Source of the DNA: Paragonimus westermani
Taxonomy: Eukaryota; Platyhelminthes; Trematoda; Plagiorchiida; Troglotrematidae
Assembly: GCA_008508345.1 (NCBI GenBank)
Contig: QNGE01001266.1
Location: 85,489-149,488, forward strand
Length of the DNA: 64,000 nt
Direction of reading: 5' to 3'
This document shows positions 35,201 through 44,286 of this stretch, piece after piece. The position numbers and the translations under genes were made by a program. Numbering within the stretch: the stretch's first letter is position 1; each line of letters starts with the position of its first letter. The notes beneath the pieces are model-generated. The model was not told the origin of the DNA, searched no databases, and saw only the letters and a program-made list of their open reading frames with translations.

Positions 35201-37917
35201 CACAACATGTCTGCAGATAATGAGCTCCATGAAAACTCCATACGCATCCTCACACTTAAGTCTGGAAGTATTACCATTGTGTTTGCACTGAGCCTAGCTA
35301 CCTCAATTTTCAATCGAGAGTGTAATGTTCATTTCGTGATATTCTATGCGTTTGCCTAATGTTCAGCTATTTATTCTGGCAACACACCTACGGATAACAG
35401 TGTGTGTCATTTAATGAGTGCGTCTTATCGTTCTCTGAGTCTAGCTGTTTGGCAAAACTCCAACGGAAGTACACTTCTCAGTCCAAATAGACCCGTTCTT
35501 CATGTGGCTGATTTGTACTAGTCACCGGGATGGATATAGTTAAATTATTGATGAGTATTCGGGAATTTGGTTTATTTTCAAGTTGAACATCACTCACTTT
35601 TAATCGCAGCTTTCGCATTCAGATAGACCTTCCAGCCAGCCTCTTTCGAAAAGAAGCACTAGACTCGAGTTTCGTTCTCATTAGAGTTCGTCAGTAGTGC
35701 ATATCCTTGCCACGGCCGGGATTTGAACTCCGGCCACGCTTCCATGAGGCAACCGTGTTCGCCATTGTGAAATTACTCTTGTCAGGAATTTGACTTATTT
35801 GCAAACCTTGATTACAAACATTTTTAGATTTGCACGGTCTTCATCCCATACTGATTGATTGATCTTATTTGAGATTAGTCTTATCTGACTTATCGGTTAA
35901 TTAACGTACACTGTGTTCCTTAGAAACTATGAAGGAGTCTTGAAAAGAGTGATTAAGTTTACCGGAAGATATCAGACTGCATTGGTGGAGAAAGTATTTG
36001 ATACGGCGTCGTACAGTGTGTATTCAGCTTGAGTCCCTCTTCATTTTTGGTTCCTGAACTATCCGTCGCATTTAGTGAATGTAACTGATGCCGACACGAC
36101 GTTGCCATGTGGTTGGGCAAATACTGTTGGCGTATATTTTGACCTTTGCTCATCCGCTTCAGTGGTGGTACTGAATTTACCGATCTGCGTCAGATCTGTC
36201 ACTTGTATTGATCACTGCAAAGTGCACATTTATGATGACCTTCAGAATGTCATCGTTTGTCTGCAATCAGCAGGCAGCCACAGTTGACGCATACACGAAT
36301 AACACTGAATTTCCCGAATTCGTACTTTTGTGTATCAGCTTGGTCCCATCGGTTACTTGGTTGACCGTGAATGTCTCGAACGTGCCCATCTAAATGGGTG
36401 TGGGCTGAGTTCTTTTTACGCAGTTCAATGCCACCGTCCCAATATAGCTGAGCTACCTTGATCCGTACAGTATGACCCGAAACGTGTACGTGCAATTTAT
36501 TCTCATAATGCACCTGGTGGCTTTATATACATTGTTACAAGAAACCGGGTATTTCGTGTGTTTTGACTGAATTGCCGACTCGAATTGTTTGCACAACCAC
36601 ACCCTTAGTTGCATGTTCGCTTCCGACGACTACTGCGTCAATCGATTCGTGCGTGCGCGCTCTAGCATGCATTCTACGAATGTCACCGTTAAGGCCCGTC
36701 GAGTTCACACATGTGTACTTGTGTACCTAAACCTTTGGACCGACTGAATCCTGTGAACAGATGTCAAGCCTCCGAGATTCTGGTAGTTCGGTTTGTCATC
36801 GATTCAGTATTTTTCTCTACTGTTCAACTGTGATAGGCAGCATCGATGACCGAAGGCGGACAGTGACAAAGTCGACTTTGGTTTAGGTCTCGGCTTGGTA
36901 GTTGATGATGAACTGGATTTTTACCACTGGCTGATAGCCTAGCTAATTAACCAAACTATGTTGGTACGGTTGACTACCAAACGGAATCGAGCCTCAGTTC
37001 GCCACACCGAGGTTGCTTGTTTGAATTTCGGGCGTGCCACGGAATAGTGCATCAGATGACAACTTTGTGCGTTCTGGAGCTACGCAGTGTTACATGACAC
37101 AGGCCACGCTCAGGGATAAATGGAAACTGAATGATCTTCGGCGGTGGCCAACGTGAGTACTGGGTGATTGTCTGGTCGATCCAAGCGGAATCTGGAATTG
37201 TAACGCACGTGATCGCGCATGTAATACTGGGCAGCATTTTAGCGTGTTCATGCCTAGGGTTGGTAGAGAACACGAATAAATATGGAACCGCGCACTTGAC
37301 AGAGTTAATCACAGTGTGGGTGTGTTGGTGACCATAATGAACCAATGCACTTTTGAACGCCTGATCATTACGGCTGTTGTTACTTTTGTTTAATGAGCTA
37401 AAGTGGAGCACGGCTTTTGAGATTGGTCGGTTGTTGACAAGTAGCAAGTGTTGTTCATCAGAACGCTGATAACTCCAAACCCATGGCACACATGATGCTA
37501 ATCAGTACACAACAAAAGTAGCCCACTTTGATGTCTACTGTCTGCGTCACTTCTATTGGTGAATCAACTTTGTCGACGATACAGTGTTTATTTCATGCCA
37601 GGGAGTTTGATTGTTCTCCATACATGATGTTGTTTTGAACTTGACCGAGTATATTTACTCCCAATTTATTCTCCCATATCAAATCCGACGTGCCAAACTA
37701 AGCTCACTTTTTGTCTTGTATTCCCTAGGTTATGGGAATTTTTGCTCAATCTGAGGCGAAAAAAAAGCCCAATCCGGCCTTGATGTTCATGGACGTTTAC
37801 AAGCAGATGCCCATCCGTCTGAAACAACAGATGAATGCGACGAAAGAGCATCTAGCTCGCCATGGAAATCACTATCCTCTAAACGCCTATGAAGAGTTTG
37901 ATGTCAGCGGGTTTTGA
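5181..37917 (+). CDS. BCKDHA: 2-oxoisovalerate dehydrogenase E1 alpha subunit, mitochondrial (8 exons)
   Basis: This is the thiamine-diphosphate-binding alpha subunit of the E1 component of the branched-chain 2-oxoacid dehydrogenase complex. With E1 beta it decarboxylates the oxoacids of Leu, Ile and Val in the mitochondrial matrix. Coding exons are 5181-5255, 5297-5446, 5490-5652, 6634-6828, 8900-9106, 9215-9356, 29187-29358 and 37729-37917, totalling 1293 nt (430 residues plus TGA); human is 445. Residues 1-25 are Arg-rich without acidic residues, like a mitochondrial presequence. [23 protein letters not shown] (about 216-224), CRNNGY (243-248) and HHSTSDDSS (314-322) carry the known cofactor-binding and phosphorylation positions. 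Every intron is GT-AG and every phase matches. No frameshift or stop is seen. Introns are 41, 43, 981, 2071, 108, 19830 and 8370 nt. No clear AATAAA follows the stop. Confidence 0.95.
5297..5446 (+). CDS. BCKDHA: BCKDHA exon 2
   Basis: Fifty codons, phase 0 at both ends. It includes FPG and [11 protein letters not shown], which match the N-terminal region of mature E1 alpha. It is preceded by a 41-nt intron (5256-5296) and followed by a 43-nt intron (5447-5489). The in-frame TAG at 5294-5296 contains the acceptor AG and so is spliced out. Confidence 0.92.
5490..5652 (+). CDS. BCKDHA: BCKDHA exon 3
   Basis: Encodes the highly conserved block [20 protein letters not shown], then [20 protein letters not shown]. 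Acceptor TTTAAG, donor G|GTGAGT, ends in phase 1. Confidence 0.96.
5758..5991 (-). repeat. Small foldback element with tRNA-like interior (SINE or MITE)
   Basis: A 13-bp perfect inverted repeat, AGTCAGGGCTTCG at 5758-5770 and its complement at 5979-5991, encloses the segment. Read on the minus strand the interior has a polymerase III A-box-like CTCAGCTGGTAGAGC and a B-box-like GGTTCGAATTC, separated by an arm with near-complementary GCTTGCC/GGCATGC. No proper anticodon loop or complete acceptor stem forms, so it is not a working tRNA gene. The assembled interior includes a 56-bp artefactual duplication. No clear target duplication is visible at the ends. Confidence 0.5.
5792..5904. repeat. 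56-bp direct duplication flanking a single N (assembly join)
   Basis: 5792-5847 and 5849-5904 are the same 56-bp sequence with two differences, separated only by the N at 5848. This is the pattern of overlapping contig ends joined without merging. Confidence 0.93.
6634..6828 (+). CDS. BCKDHA: BCKDHA exon 4
   Basis: Starts with the two bases that complete GAT across intron 3. It encodes [28 protein letters not shown] sequence and [10 protein letters not shown]; Gln-Tyr-Arg and Ser-Pro-Leu are thiamine-diphosphate pocket positions in the family. Donor G|GTAAGT, phase 1. Confidence 0.96.
6829..8899 (+). other. BCKDHA intron 4
   Basis: Intron of 2071 nt, donor GTAAGT and acceptor CTACCAG. It carries one copy of the dispersed repeat at about 7600-7960. 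A short open frame at 8562-8759 is not recognised. Confidence 0.85.
7600..7960 (+). repeat. Dispersed repeat, copy 1 (possible LTR-retroelement 3' remnant)
   Basis: Aligns by eye, same orientation, with about 31975-32410. Shared blocks include an ACTTTGTT...CGAAAACGTGTG...GGAGAAAAAT segment, a later AAGGGACAG segment, an ACCTCT...TTATT...GATTG segment and a final AGGAG...GTTTTGGA segment. The 3' part has GGATAAAAGGGGCTCC, which could be a TATA region of an LTR, and the 5' part reads like the degraded end of a coding region. No terminal duplication was found, so the class is inferred. Confidence 0.5.
8900..9106 (+). CDS. BCKDHA: BCKDHA exon 5 (thiamine-diphosphate/Mg motif)
   Basis: Contains [12 protein letters not shown] and [10 protein letters not shown], the two ends of the metal and diphosphate binding motif, then EQYRGDGI. 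Acceptor TTTTTTCTACCAG, donor GTCAGT, phase 1. Confidence 0.97.
   Translation: MSVLLIHSSWRGTVKWSYAISAKVRPLKVIHLAGLISRPPSIVRSFSFAVIMAMQSRRLFTSNIEEMV
9107..9214 (+). other. BCKDHA intron 5, 108 nt, stop-free in frame
   Basis: Bounded by GTCAGT and a pyrimidine-rich TTTCAG. The length is a multiple of three and no stop occurs in the coding frame, so the frame stays open from exon 5 through exon 6. The encoded 36 residues are hydrophobic near the end and have no counterpart in the protein family, so it is called an intron. Confidence 0.85.
9215..9356 (+). CDS. BCKDHA: BCKDHA exon 6
   Basis: Encodes [20 protein letters not shown] and ends in [10 protein letters not shown], split after the second base of the Arg codon (phase 2) before the 19.8-kb intron 6. 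Confidence 0.96.
9357..9878 (+). other. BCKDHA intron 6, part before the LTR element
   Basis: Donor GTAAGT at 9357. The segment holds B-box-like GGGTTCGATTC near 9663 and a similar GTATCGAGTCCCC near 9510, possibly relics of tRNA-derived repeats. It ends with the target duplication GAGGT at 9874-9878. No gene is seen. Confidence 0.6.
9874..9878. repeat. Target-site duplication, left copy (GAGGT)
   Basis: GAGGT immediately outside the left LTR; identical to 14852-14856. Five bases is the usual size for Ty3/gypsy integration. Confidence 0.93.
9879..10284 (-). repeat. 3' LTR of the Mag-like element
   Basis: 406 bp, ending CAACA on the plus strand. The opposite terminus reads TTTTACG where the other LTR has TGTTACG, so the terminal CA of the element-sense LTR is mutated. 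A minus-strand AATAAA lies at 10063-10068. A CCAAT-type ATTGG occurs in the presumed U3. Confidence 0.95.
10285..10295 (-). other. Polypurine tract
   Basis: On the minus strand AAAAGGAGAGG lies directly against the start of the 3' LTR, the expected primer for plus-strand DNA synthesis. Confidence 0.85.
10301..12255 (-). pseudogene. RNase H and integrase of the Mag-like element
   Basis: One long frame, with ATG at 12127 but open from about 12255. RNase H comes first: [36 protein letters not shown] and QADALSRL carry the acidic residues. Integrase follows, with a zinc-binding FHSGHPG...CSRC region, then the core with HVDFAGP and NNQVESF. The middle core motif reads VSGNGSQF, with Gly (codon 11027-11029) where the family has the second catalytic Asp. 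The C-terminal part has GDLVYARDY and HANQLRPR. The stop is at 10301, just before the polypurine tract. Because of the Gly the integrase is expected to be inactive. Confidence 0.93.
12252..13099 (-). pseudogene. Reverse transcriptase of the Mag-like element, frameshifted
   Basis: The N-terminal part (FDEGLG...VFRPKR) is in the gag frame, then the frame changes near 12930 to one that stays open to 12252. That part has [30 protein letters not shown] (first catalytic Asp), [15 protein letters not shown] and AYLDDIII (YLDD at 12498-12509). So all three catalytic aspartates of the polymerase are kept. At the frame change a few residues usual between FRPK and the ALP block are missing, which suggests a small deletion. 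A second frame change near 12260 leads into the [10 protein letters not shown] block and the RNase H frame. Confidence 0.92.
13100..13500 (-). pseudogene. Protease domain of the Mag-like element
   Basis: In frame after gag. [13 protein letters not shown] has the retropepsin active-site triplet as Asp-Thr-Ala (13342-13350), a common variant of DTG. It is followed by [13 protein letters not shown], the second conserved block. The frame is open here, but the product depends on a disrupted polyprotein. Confidence 0.85.
13500..14418 (-). pseudogene. gag of the Mag-like element, one in-frame stop
   Basis: Starts ATG at 14418, 28 nt inside the 5' LTR. The first part has [12 protein letters not shown] and [14 protein letters not shown], matching the capsid region of Mag-type Gag. 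A TAA at 13957-13959 interrupts it; the same frame continues without another stop into the nucleocapsid. There, around 13614-13516, are two zinc knuckles: [13 protein letters not shown] (CX2CX3HX4C) and [14 protein letters not shown] (CX2CX4HX4C). This pair, with the short first spacing, is typical of Mag elements and unlike the CHCC Gag motif of CsRn1-type fluke elements. Gag and protease share one frame, with no gag-pol frameshift. Confidence 0.88.
14428..14443 (-). other. Primer-binding site
   Basis: On the minus strand TGGCGACGGGTGTCAT begins two bases inside the 5' LTR. It starts with TGG, the complement of a tRNA CCA end. The matching tRNA should end CGTCGCCA; a serine or arginine tRNA is possible but was not identified. 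Confidence 0.7.
14446..14851 (-). repeat. 5' LTR of the Mag-like element
   Basis: 406 bp with intact TG...CA termini (TGTTACG...CTCAACA on the plus strand). Four differences from the other LTR. The minus-strand AATAAA is at 14630-14635. It would drive transcription opposite to BCKDHA. Confidence 0.95.
14852..14856. repeat. Target-site duplication, right copy (GAGGT)
   Basis: GAGGT immediately outside the right LTR, matching the left copy exactly. Confidence 0.93.
14857..22742 (+). other. BCKDHA intron 6, middle part
   Basis: About 7.9 kb without a recognised gene. It includes short GTT runs near 17776 and 20574, a GC-richer patch at 19190-19420, and a tRNA-like repeat at 20581-20685. Open frames here are short, mostly under 100 codons, overlap on both strands and match no family by eye. 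Confidence 0.55.
20581..20685 (-). repeat. tRNA-like dispersed repeat, copy A
   Basis: On the minus strand it has GAAGTTCAAATCCCGG, resembling a polymerase III B box, preceded by AACACGATTACTTCATGGAA. The same arrangement recurs at 35701-35775, with AACACGGTTGCCTCATGGAA and GAGTTCAAATCCCGG. This supports a tRNA-derived SINE family rather than a tRNA gene, since no acceptor stem or D arm can be folded. Confidence 0.55.
22743..23583 (-). pseudogene. Old decayed Ty3/gypsy reverse transcriptase fragment
   Basis: On the minus strand 23583-23149 gives [20 protein letters not shown], then [31 protein letters not shown]. These line up with the N-terminal reverse transcriptase region of the Mag-like element at 9879-14851 ([25 protein letters not shown]). 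Farther on, 23048-22743 in another frame gives [15 protein letters not shown] then FGVITNP, with THR-Y-FGV-P spaced almost as in the palm domain. Frame changes, stops and loss of catalytic motifs show a long-dead copy. No LTR was found. Confidence 0.62.
23584..29186 (+). other. BCKDHA intron 6, distal part
   Basis: About 5.6 kb with no recognised gene. A segment at about 28663-28760 is similar to 41940-42040. The rest holds only short open frames. The intron ends with the acceptor TTTATTACAG at 29186. Confidence 0.55.
28663..28760 (+). repeat. Dispersed repeat (pair with 41940-42040)
   Basis: Shares an ordered set of short matches with 41940-42040 on the same strand, beginning GTCATCAT then CAGCAATAC and TCAG-GG-T-AC, followed by a looser A-rich part. 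Too short to classify; it may be the end of a larger element. Confidence 0.4.
29187..29358 (+). CDS. BCKDHA: BCKDHA exon 7 (regulatory phosphorylation loop)
   Basis: Begins with the A that completes Arg, then [19 protein letters not shown]. The Ser after His-His is the position phosphorylated by BCKD kinase in mammals (Ser292/293 of mature E1 alpha), and the second His is a cofactor ligand in the family. Acceptor TTTATTACAG, donor CAG|GTTTGC, phase 0. Confidence 0.96.
31975..32410 (+). repeat. Dispersed repeat, copy 2
   Basis: Same orientation and order of blocks as 7600-7960. It includes CGAAACGTGTGCAACAAGGA, GAAGGACAGACGTC, CACCTCTCGAATGTT and GAGGAAGGAGGCGGTTTTGG. Substitutions and small indels throughout point to old copies. 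Confidence 0.5.
33665..34081. repeat. 208-bp direct duplication flanking a single N (assembly join)
   Basis: 33665-33872 and 33874-34081 are the same sequence with two differences, separated only by the N at 33873. As at 5848, this is best explained by overlapping contig ends, possibly from two haplotypes, placed side by side. Confidence 0.95.
35701..35775 (-). repeat. tRNA-like dispersed repeat, copy B
   Basis: On the minus strand GGCCGGAGTTCAAATCCCGG sits in a GC-rich hairpin (GGCCGG with CCGGCC). It is preceded by AACACGGTTGCCTCATGGAA, matching the copy at 20581-20685. Probably a SINE remnant. Confidence 0.55.
37729..37917 (+). CDS. BCKDHA: BCKDHA exon 8 (terminal)
   Basis: Sixty-two codons and [21 protein letters not shown] and [17 protein letters not shown] match the C-terminal end of E1 alpha. 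The tail beyond the HYPL motif is a few residues longer than in mammals. Confidence 0.95.
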   Translation, partial: VMGIFAQSEAKKKPNPALMFMDVYKQMPIRLKQQMNATKEHLARHGNHYPLNAYEEFDVSGF

Positions 37918-38410
37918 AAAGTGTTCAGCAGTTGTGTCACAAATACGCTCGCTCCCGTGGTTGGAATAACTGATGAAATTTGAAACAAGAACGTGTTTGT
38001 TTGTTTTTGCTCGTTTGACTCTGTTGTGGCCATTGTTTATCCTTGTTACCATTCTTCCAGTTGTTTATATTTCTCCATTTTCACATGCACACCGAGATTT
38101 ATTAATGGTTACAAAGACATTTCTGTATCGTAAAACGGGGTAATTGTTACCTTTTGTTCACCACCACCCGACTTGTGTGTTATTTGGTTCGTTGACTCTG
38201 ACTACCAAAACAAGCGATGTTGTTACACATTTGTACATAGACTTGTGCTTGCTATACGTAGATCCAGGTTTTACATTCTGTACTGTTTTCCTGTCGCAAA
38301 TTCACAATTGATTTCTGGGCGAATAGTGTGATCTAGTGGCCGACCACTCTATGGGCTGTATGCTTTCATGATTAGGTTGAATGGGACACACTGGTGAAAT
38401 GCGAAACCGT

Positions 38411-38430
38411 ACATATATATATATATATAT
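38411..38430. repeat. (TA)n microsatellite
   Basis: A short run of alternating T and A. Confidence 0.85.
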
Positions 38431-39253
38431 GCATACTCGAGGGCAAAAGTATCATGCTACGACCATATCGTTTACAGCCCGTAGCAACGAGTTAGCAATA
38501 TTTTCGAAGAGAGCATCCTTGCGGTTCATCTGGGCCACTACTTGCCGGAACGTGCACAGATACAGCAAATTTGTGGCGACTTTGTGGTCTGAGTTGACAA
38601 ACGTTTGCCGATTTGAATCTAATGTCACGTTGGCGGTCATCAGTTGAAGTCCAGTTCAGCTACTTTAGGTGTAAATACCTCGTTTTGCACGTTTATCATG
38701 TTAGTTCTCTGTTTCATTGTCATTTGCGACTCTTCAGAAAAACTTAATCCATAGTTTTTCGTTGACGCTGTTGTGTCGTTTCCGCCTCGTAACTCTTCTA
38801 ATCATGAGAACGAAGAGCTGGGAGCTGGTAAGGGTGCTCTTGGGACACGCCAACCCTGCACAGGTTCAGAACGAAATAGGTTACAACCATTCTCTCTTTT
38901 ATGTGCCACTTCATACAGAGAGAACTTAGATACCAATTCAGAAGCGTTCAAATACTGGAATCAACTGGTCGTCTCAGTTCGAATGCGGTAGGCTGAGGAA
39001 CGCTAAGACAAACGCCGTGTGTGACCGAGACACTTCAAACTTGGGTAAGCGTAGTCGCTACGTTAGCTAACTGTGGAAGAGGTCATGAGTTGTCACAGTG
39101 TGAGGAGGGTACTAACGTGAGAACAGAATCGCACACCAAGTGGTTATTTCCCTTAACGACCGCGCACTGTTACTTAGGTGAAACATATGTTGACTTTCGA
39201 AATGTGCGTAGTGCTCGTCAGTGTGGTTTTTCTACCTATTTGTGGCATCAAAC

Positions 39254-39282
39254 ATATATAAATATATATATATAATATATAA
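39254..39282. repeat. Imperfect (AT)n microsatellite
   Basis: ATATATAAATATATATATAT-type imperfect alternating run. Confidence 0.8.
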
Positions 39283-41939
39283 GGGGTGACTTATGCTTGT
39301 TTCCTGTAGATTCATTGGGTAAGGAGAGAACTATGGTAAACTATAGGGAACTGGCAACTTCATTTATTGTGCGACTGAACTGTATTCTCGAATACCGGAT
39401 GTGCTGGGAGGTTGCTAACGGACCGTCCTGTTGGTGTGTTGTCCCAGATATTACTTGTGCAGTTTTCCATAAAATGGTTCTGGCGCAAAATTGCACAGTT
39501 CATAAAAAAATGGTATGTTACTAATAATGGATTTTGTTGAAAATTTACGATTCTCCGTTATATTTCTTCAGAAACCCTGGTGTTATTTTAAGCGGCTCAT
39601 TTGACGCATTATTCGCTTTAGTTGGTAATTTTCCTTCTGGTCGTACCGTTTCCTCTTGGCGGCGGCATCTACAACCATGATTTTTCTGATGTTTTAGTGG
39701 ATAAACTATCATGGCCGTGATTGCTGAAGTGTATTTTTACAAAGTCGTTAAACCGTAGACTTAGTCTTTTAGGGGTAGCAGTTTTCAGGTTCTGATATTA
39801 CCCAGCCTGTTTTGATGTTCATACTGTGACAAACATGCACATACTGCATGATGACTTACTGGTTTGTTGAATGATAAGGTAGTTGCTCCCAGTTTTCAAA
39901 ACATGAACCACCTCGGAACAAATCGAGCTGTTGGGCTTGATCTCATTTATTCTGCCCGTGTTCGTCATAGTTTTTGTGTCTGAACAGCTTTGGTGATCAC
40001 AGTTCAGAGTGCAGTGACTTCCAGCCAATCCACCGTCTGGTTAGTTAGCCATTTTTTGATGGTCCCGCTGTTATACTTTTTTTCATTAGCTGTTTCGTGC
40101 GACTCGTACTTTCACACTCTGAATTACTTACCGTAGTTCTGTGTGTAGAATGTTAGAATGTGCGTGTCAGTAAGTTAACTTAAAGTAGGCTCGTAAAAAC
40201 GTTCTTGTTCATGACTGTGTGTATTGCGATTGTTTAGAGCTCCATTGCCTTAACTGCCGACACAGTGCACGTTCTAGAGCTTACTCAAACATTCATTGTT
40301 ATAAAGTATAGCAACTATTCTTTTAGTTCATGCAACACGAAGGCGTAGTCGGTGAATGCGCAATCTGATGGAGGATCTCTTATTCCCGGTCAACCTTGAT
40401 TGACCCGCTTAATGAAGGAGTAAGAATATTGCCAGTGACATATTTTCATCAGAGAGAGGACATGAGACATCCATTAAGAACTGCATCAGTGTCTCTTTTG
40501 GTTCTAGAAAATTTGATATCAAAAAATTATTTCTAACCTGTGTGCTGTGAACGCTAGCCGATACATCTTTGATGAGCTTAATTCGTGCGGTCAAATTGAT
40601 ATGGAAGAATAGGGACAGAATGCTTTTCCCATAACAATGGAATACCTATCAGTGTCCAGTCGGTTGCACGAAGGGATTTAGAACCTCTGCAACATTATGT
40701 GGAACAACGAGCTGTCTAGTTCGACTTGGTATGATCATCAGCCATCATTTTCAACGTTCCTCATCTAGTACATTCAACCATCTTTCGTCTTATAATACAT
40801 TCCTAACCAGTGGACGTTTATCATTTCAGTCATAACTGTTTATGAATGCCAGATTGAGCCACCAAGAGACGAAATGCCAAACGATCTGATTTTCGATCTC
40901 ATTATTAAGCTGAATACAACGCACTTATGGACTGATTATTAGGATTAGATTAACCGGATGAATCTTTTGAAAAAGGTGATATGATTGTGTGAAACGCCAG
41001 AGAATCGTTTATATGTTTGCTGTACTACGTGTGACAATGAGTAAAGTGATGGCTGTTGATTGAGATCATGTTGTGCATTATAAACATTGACTACCAAACC
41101 CTTCATACTGGTATGGCTGATTGACTGTTACCCTTAATAGTGAAGACATGCTCATTAGTGAAATTCAGTAAGTGTGATGAACAATATCAAGTCCGATCTG
41201 CGTACTCTTCCTGTTTAACCTTCTTCTATTATTGAAGTCTTATAATCAAAATTGGAAAACAAATTAGATTCTATATAATGCACTACTTTGTGAAGTCTGT
41301 CAGTGCTTAGTGGTCCTTTTGGGTCCGGTTTATACAGGAGACTAAAATGAACTCGTATTGCTGTTGGGTAGTTTCGTGGTCCATGTGTGCAAAATTGAGC
41401 GTTGTCTATACTTTACTAAGTGTGCAGGATTGTGTACATCTAAGGTGAGACCTTGACTGTCCCCTGAAACTTTGTTTCCATTTGTTACTGTCTCCCCCCC
41501 GAATCATAAAAGTGTACATATCCTCTCAAATTTCATGTGCACAGAAGTTAAAATTTAGGCAAATGCAGTTTTTATACTTTCTATGGAGACATTTTGATAT
41601 AGTGCCTTTTATTGTGAACATTCGTTGTGCAATGTTACTATCTGTGAAGTAATTTCAGTTAACTGGTCAGCAAAGGACGTCGGTATTTTGTTCTGTGTTC
41701 CTGTTACAACATTTTTCAGCTCATTACTAACAAGGTTTATTTATTTCGCAATATCGGTCTGGTATACGCAGTAGAGTTCGGACTCGTTATACACGTCAGT
41801 TAAGAATGAGTTCTTAAATACACAGTCATTTTGTTTGTTCCAACGGTTCGTGCTCATCGAAATTGATACATCTTGCTGAGTGTGTAAGAGTTCTTAGCCT
41901 CCAGTGCTATTCGACCTATAGTTAGGACTCTGAGACAAA

Positions 41940-42040
41940 GATTGTCATCATCGTCAGCAATACTTCAGCGGCTGACAATTGCCTACTGTACAACTGGAAG
42001 AAGAGAAACGGAGGTCTAGTAGAAGGGCGCAATACTAGGA
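41940..42040 (+). repeat. Dispersed repeat (pair with 28663-28760)
   Basis: Begins GTCATCATCGTCAGCAATAC and continues with a TCAGCGGCTGAC block, paralleling the copy in BCKDHA intron 6. Boundaries are uncertain. Confidence 0.4.
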
Positions 42041-44286
42041 AGAATGAGCTTTTCCTGGTCCGTTCTCACACCAGCAGCCGAACAGGACGCTGGATGCAGT
42101 TGTAATATTGCACAAGTTCCAGAGGACCTGCTGCTGTGGTATCCCCCGGAGCTCGTTTGTTGTTTGCAACTCTGTACGACAATGTCTCCAAGTTCAACTA
42201 GCAAACAAAATGGTGTCAACGTCAGCTTTTGGTTCTGTTACTGGATAACGGGGATGGAACTCACAGACAACTGAATTAGTTCAGCCGGCTGAGTTACGGT
42301 TACACTTCAAAGGATACCATTTTGCAAAAAACCACTCTGTGGGTTACCGATGGAAGGATCATGCTACCAATTTCACAAAACAGGTTCCGTGAGATGAAAG
42401 TGAAGAGAAAGTATTTACAGACTTATCACCATCGGGCAGCTACAGTTGATTGCCCTTTCGATTACCGCTAACAATTTCCAGGTTTCACACAAGTTTGAAC
42501 GGCATCCTTTTACACACAGAACATCGTGTTTTAAACCGATTTTCACTTTTGCACAACTTTACTCTTGGAACATGACTGTTCTGAGACGTTCGGATCTACT
42601 TTTGGACTATTGCGAGTGGTTATAGACGCGTTTGCACAATCAAATCATTCTTCCTAGGTGATGGTGGATGTATACATCGAGGCATTGAAATAACCGGGTA
42701 AAAATATAAGAAACGGGAGTAGGAAAAGATGTTTTTCACACACTAAATTCTTGTTGATAAATATGGCCCTCCGGGTTTATGGTTATATTCGAACGAGTGT
42801 TTTGTGGTTGTCGTGGTGTTGAGGTATGCTCAACCTGTATAGATTTTCGAATGAACATTGTGCCACCCGCTTTCTGGTTTCACAGCATTTGTTCGAGGGT
42901 AGAGTGACAACACCATTTTTCGACTTTGTATCATAGTGTCTAAAAACGACCTGATGGGTTGCTTTTCGAAAAAACCGTATATTTATAGCTATCCCTTGTC
43001 CTTTCCGTCAGGCCAATTGAGAGAGGTGGGCCCGTGCCATGGTTCCATAGCTTCCTAATTTAACTTCTGTGGAGTTACTCCCTTGGAATCACATTTGAAG
43101 TCACTTCGAAATTGAAGGTAGGCGTCATATCTGCACCCTAATACATTCTTCTGCGTCAAATTAAATTTTCTCTCGGGGGTCCTACAAATTTCTCGGATGT
43201 CAGTTGGCGTAACTTTGGGCATATGGTGTAATGTATCCATATGCCTTCGTCATAGGAACTATACCATCTATTCCTAGAACCATAATTTATGAATGCTTAA
43301 GCTCGATACCCTAAAGTGTACCACTTGTGGCATGAAATTATGGCGTTGGTATCTGACGTAATAGGTTTTCCTTGGGTCACTGAGCATAGTGTTTCAATCC
43401 AAATACTCTGAGTAAACTACCGACTGCCGTTACTCTCCCCTTCAAACCTGGTCATCTAGCTATCACAGGTTGATTCACCATGAAACAACAGCGATTTTTG
43501 TTAACTCATCGTTTGATGTGCTGGTACGTCAGGTGGGTGCGTGGTGAAGTGGAACTTTTCACGAAAGGGTACCACTTGACTTAATAGATTAGATACCAGT
43601 ATTGAAACCGTTGGATATACGGTAACACGTTTTGGTTGTTCAAACTGTATCACTTAACTGATTAAAGAAGATAATAAAGTATACTAGGTGTTCACATCGG
43701 ATATGAGCACAACACGAATGAATATTCAACCCATACACACAAGCCGGATGAATGACGTACGGATAATCCATGACACGAGACAGCGTTTATCAGGGTGTCG
43801 TTGTTTGTCTCAGACTAATTTCTGGTGGGTCCAGCCGAACTAACTCAGCTTTATTGCTTAAGTGAATGAGCGTCTGAAGCTGGCAGCGTTTTATCTCCCC
43901 TTCAAACTGCACGTTACTGTCAACCAACTGAATTTCTGGGTTTATCACAGAGGCAGGTCTTCTGACCCTGTTGGAACGCGACAACCGTATTCACCGGTTC
44001 AAATATTGATGTGGAAACCTGTGCCTGCTGTCGCGTTCACTGTTTCAGTGCATCGATTCTGGTTCAGATGATACAGAACTCTCACCAACGTGGCACGGAG
44101 TACTGTTGGGGTAGTCCACCTTTTAATGCGAGGTTCGTGGGGATCGTGATGATAAGCTAGTGTGCCTCAAAGTTCGAGTGAAACTAATTTATATTGACCA
44201 CCCCATGTGTAAGAGGCCGCTGTCGTGGGTTGTGTGTGTCATGAATTTCCCTCTGCCTACCTTGCTTTCTGTAACAACGTCTTTAA

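Larger units (their letters stand above)
29359..37728 (+). other. BCKDHA intron 7
   Basis: 8370 nt as assembled, including a false 209-bp addition at the N at 33873. It carries the second copy of the dispersed repeat and a tRNA-like repeat near 35700. A 145-codon minus frame (37052-37489) is open but matches no family I recognise. The acceptor is TTCCCTAG at 37728. Confidence 0.8.
37918..44286. other. BCKDHA 3' flank and intergenic stretch
   Basis: The first few hundred bases should include the BCKDHA 3' untranslated region, but no clear AATAAA is seen. The stretch includes (AT)n tracts near 38411 and 39254 and the repeat at 41940. Open frames are short and unrecognised. Confidence 0.5.

Noticed and set aside
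37052..37489. 145-codon minus-strand open frame in BCKDHA intron 7
   Set aside because: Matches no family by eye and has no splice context; one or two frames of this length are expected by chance in 64 kb on six frames.
37970..37986. Hammerhead-ribozyme-like core CTGATGA...GAAAC in the BCKDHA 3' flank
   Set aside because: Only five bases separate the two core boxes, so no stem II forms, and no flanking stems were found. Chance match.
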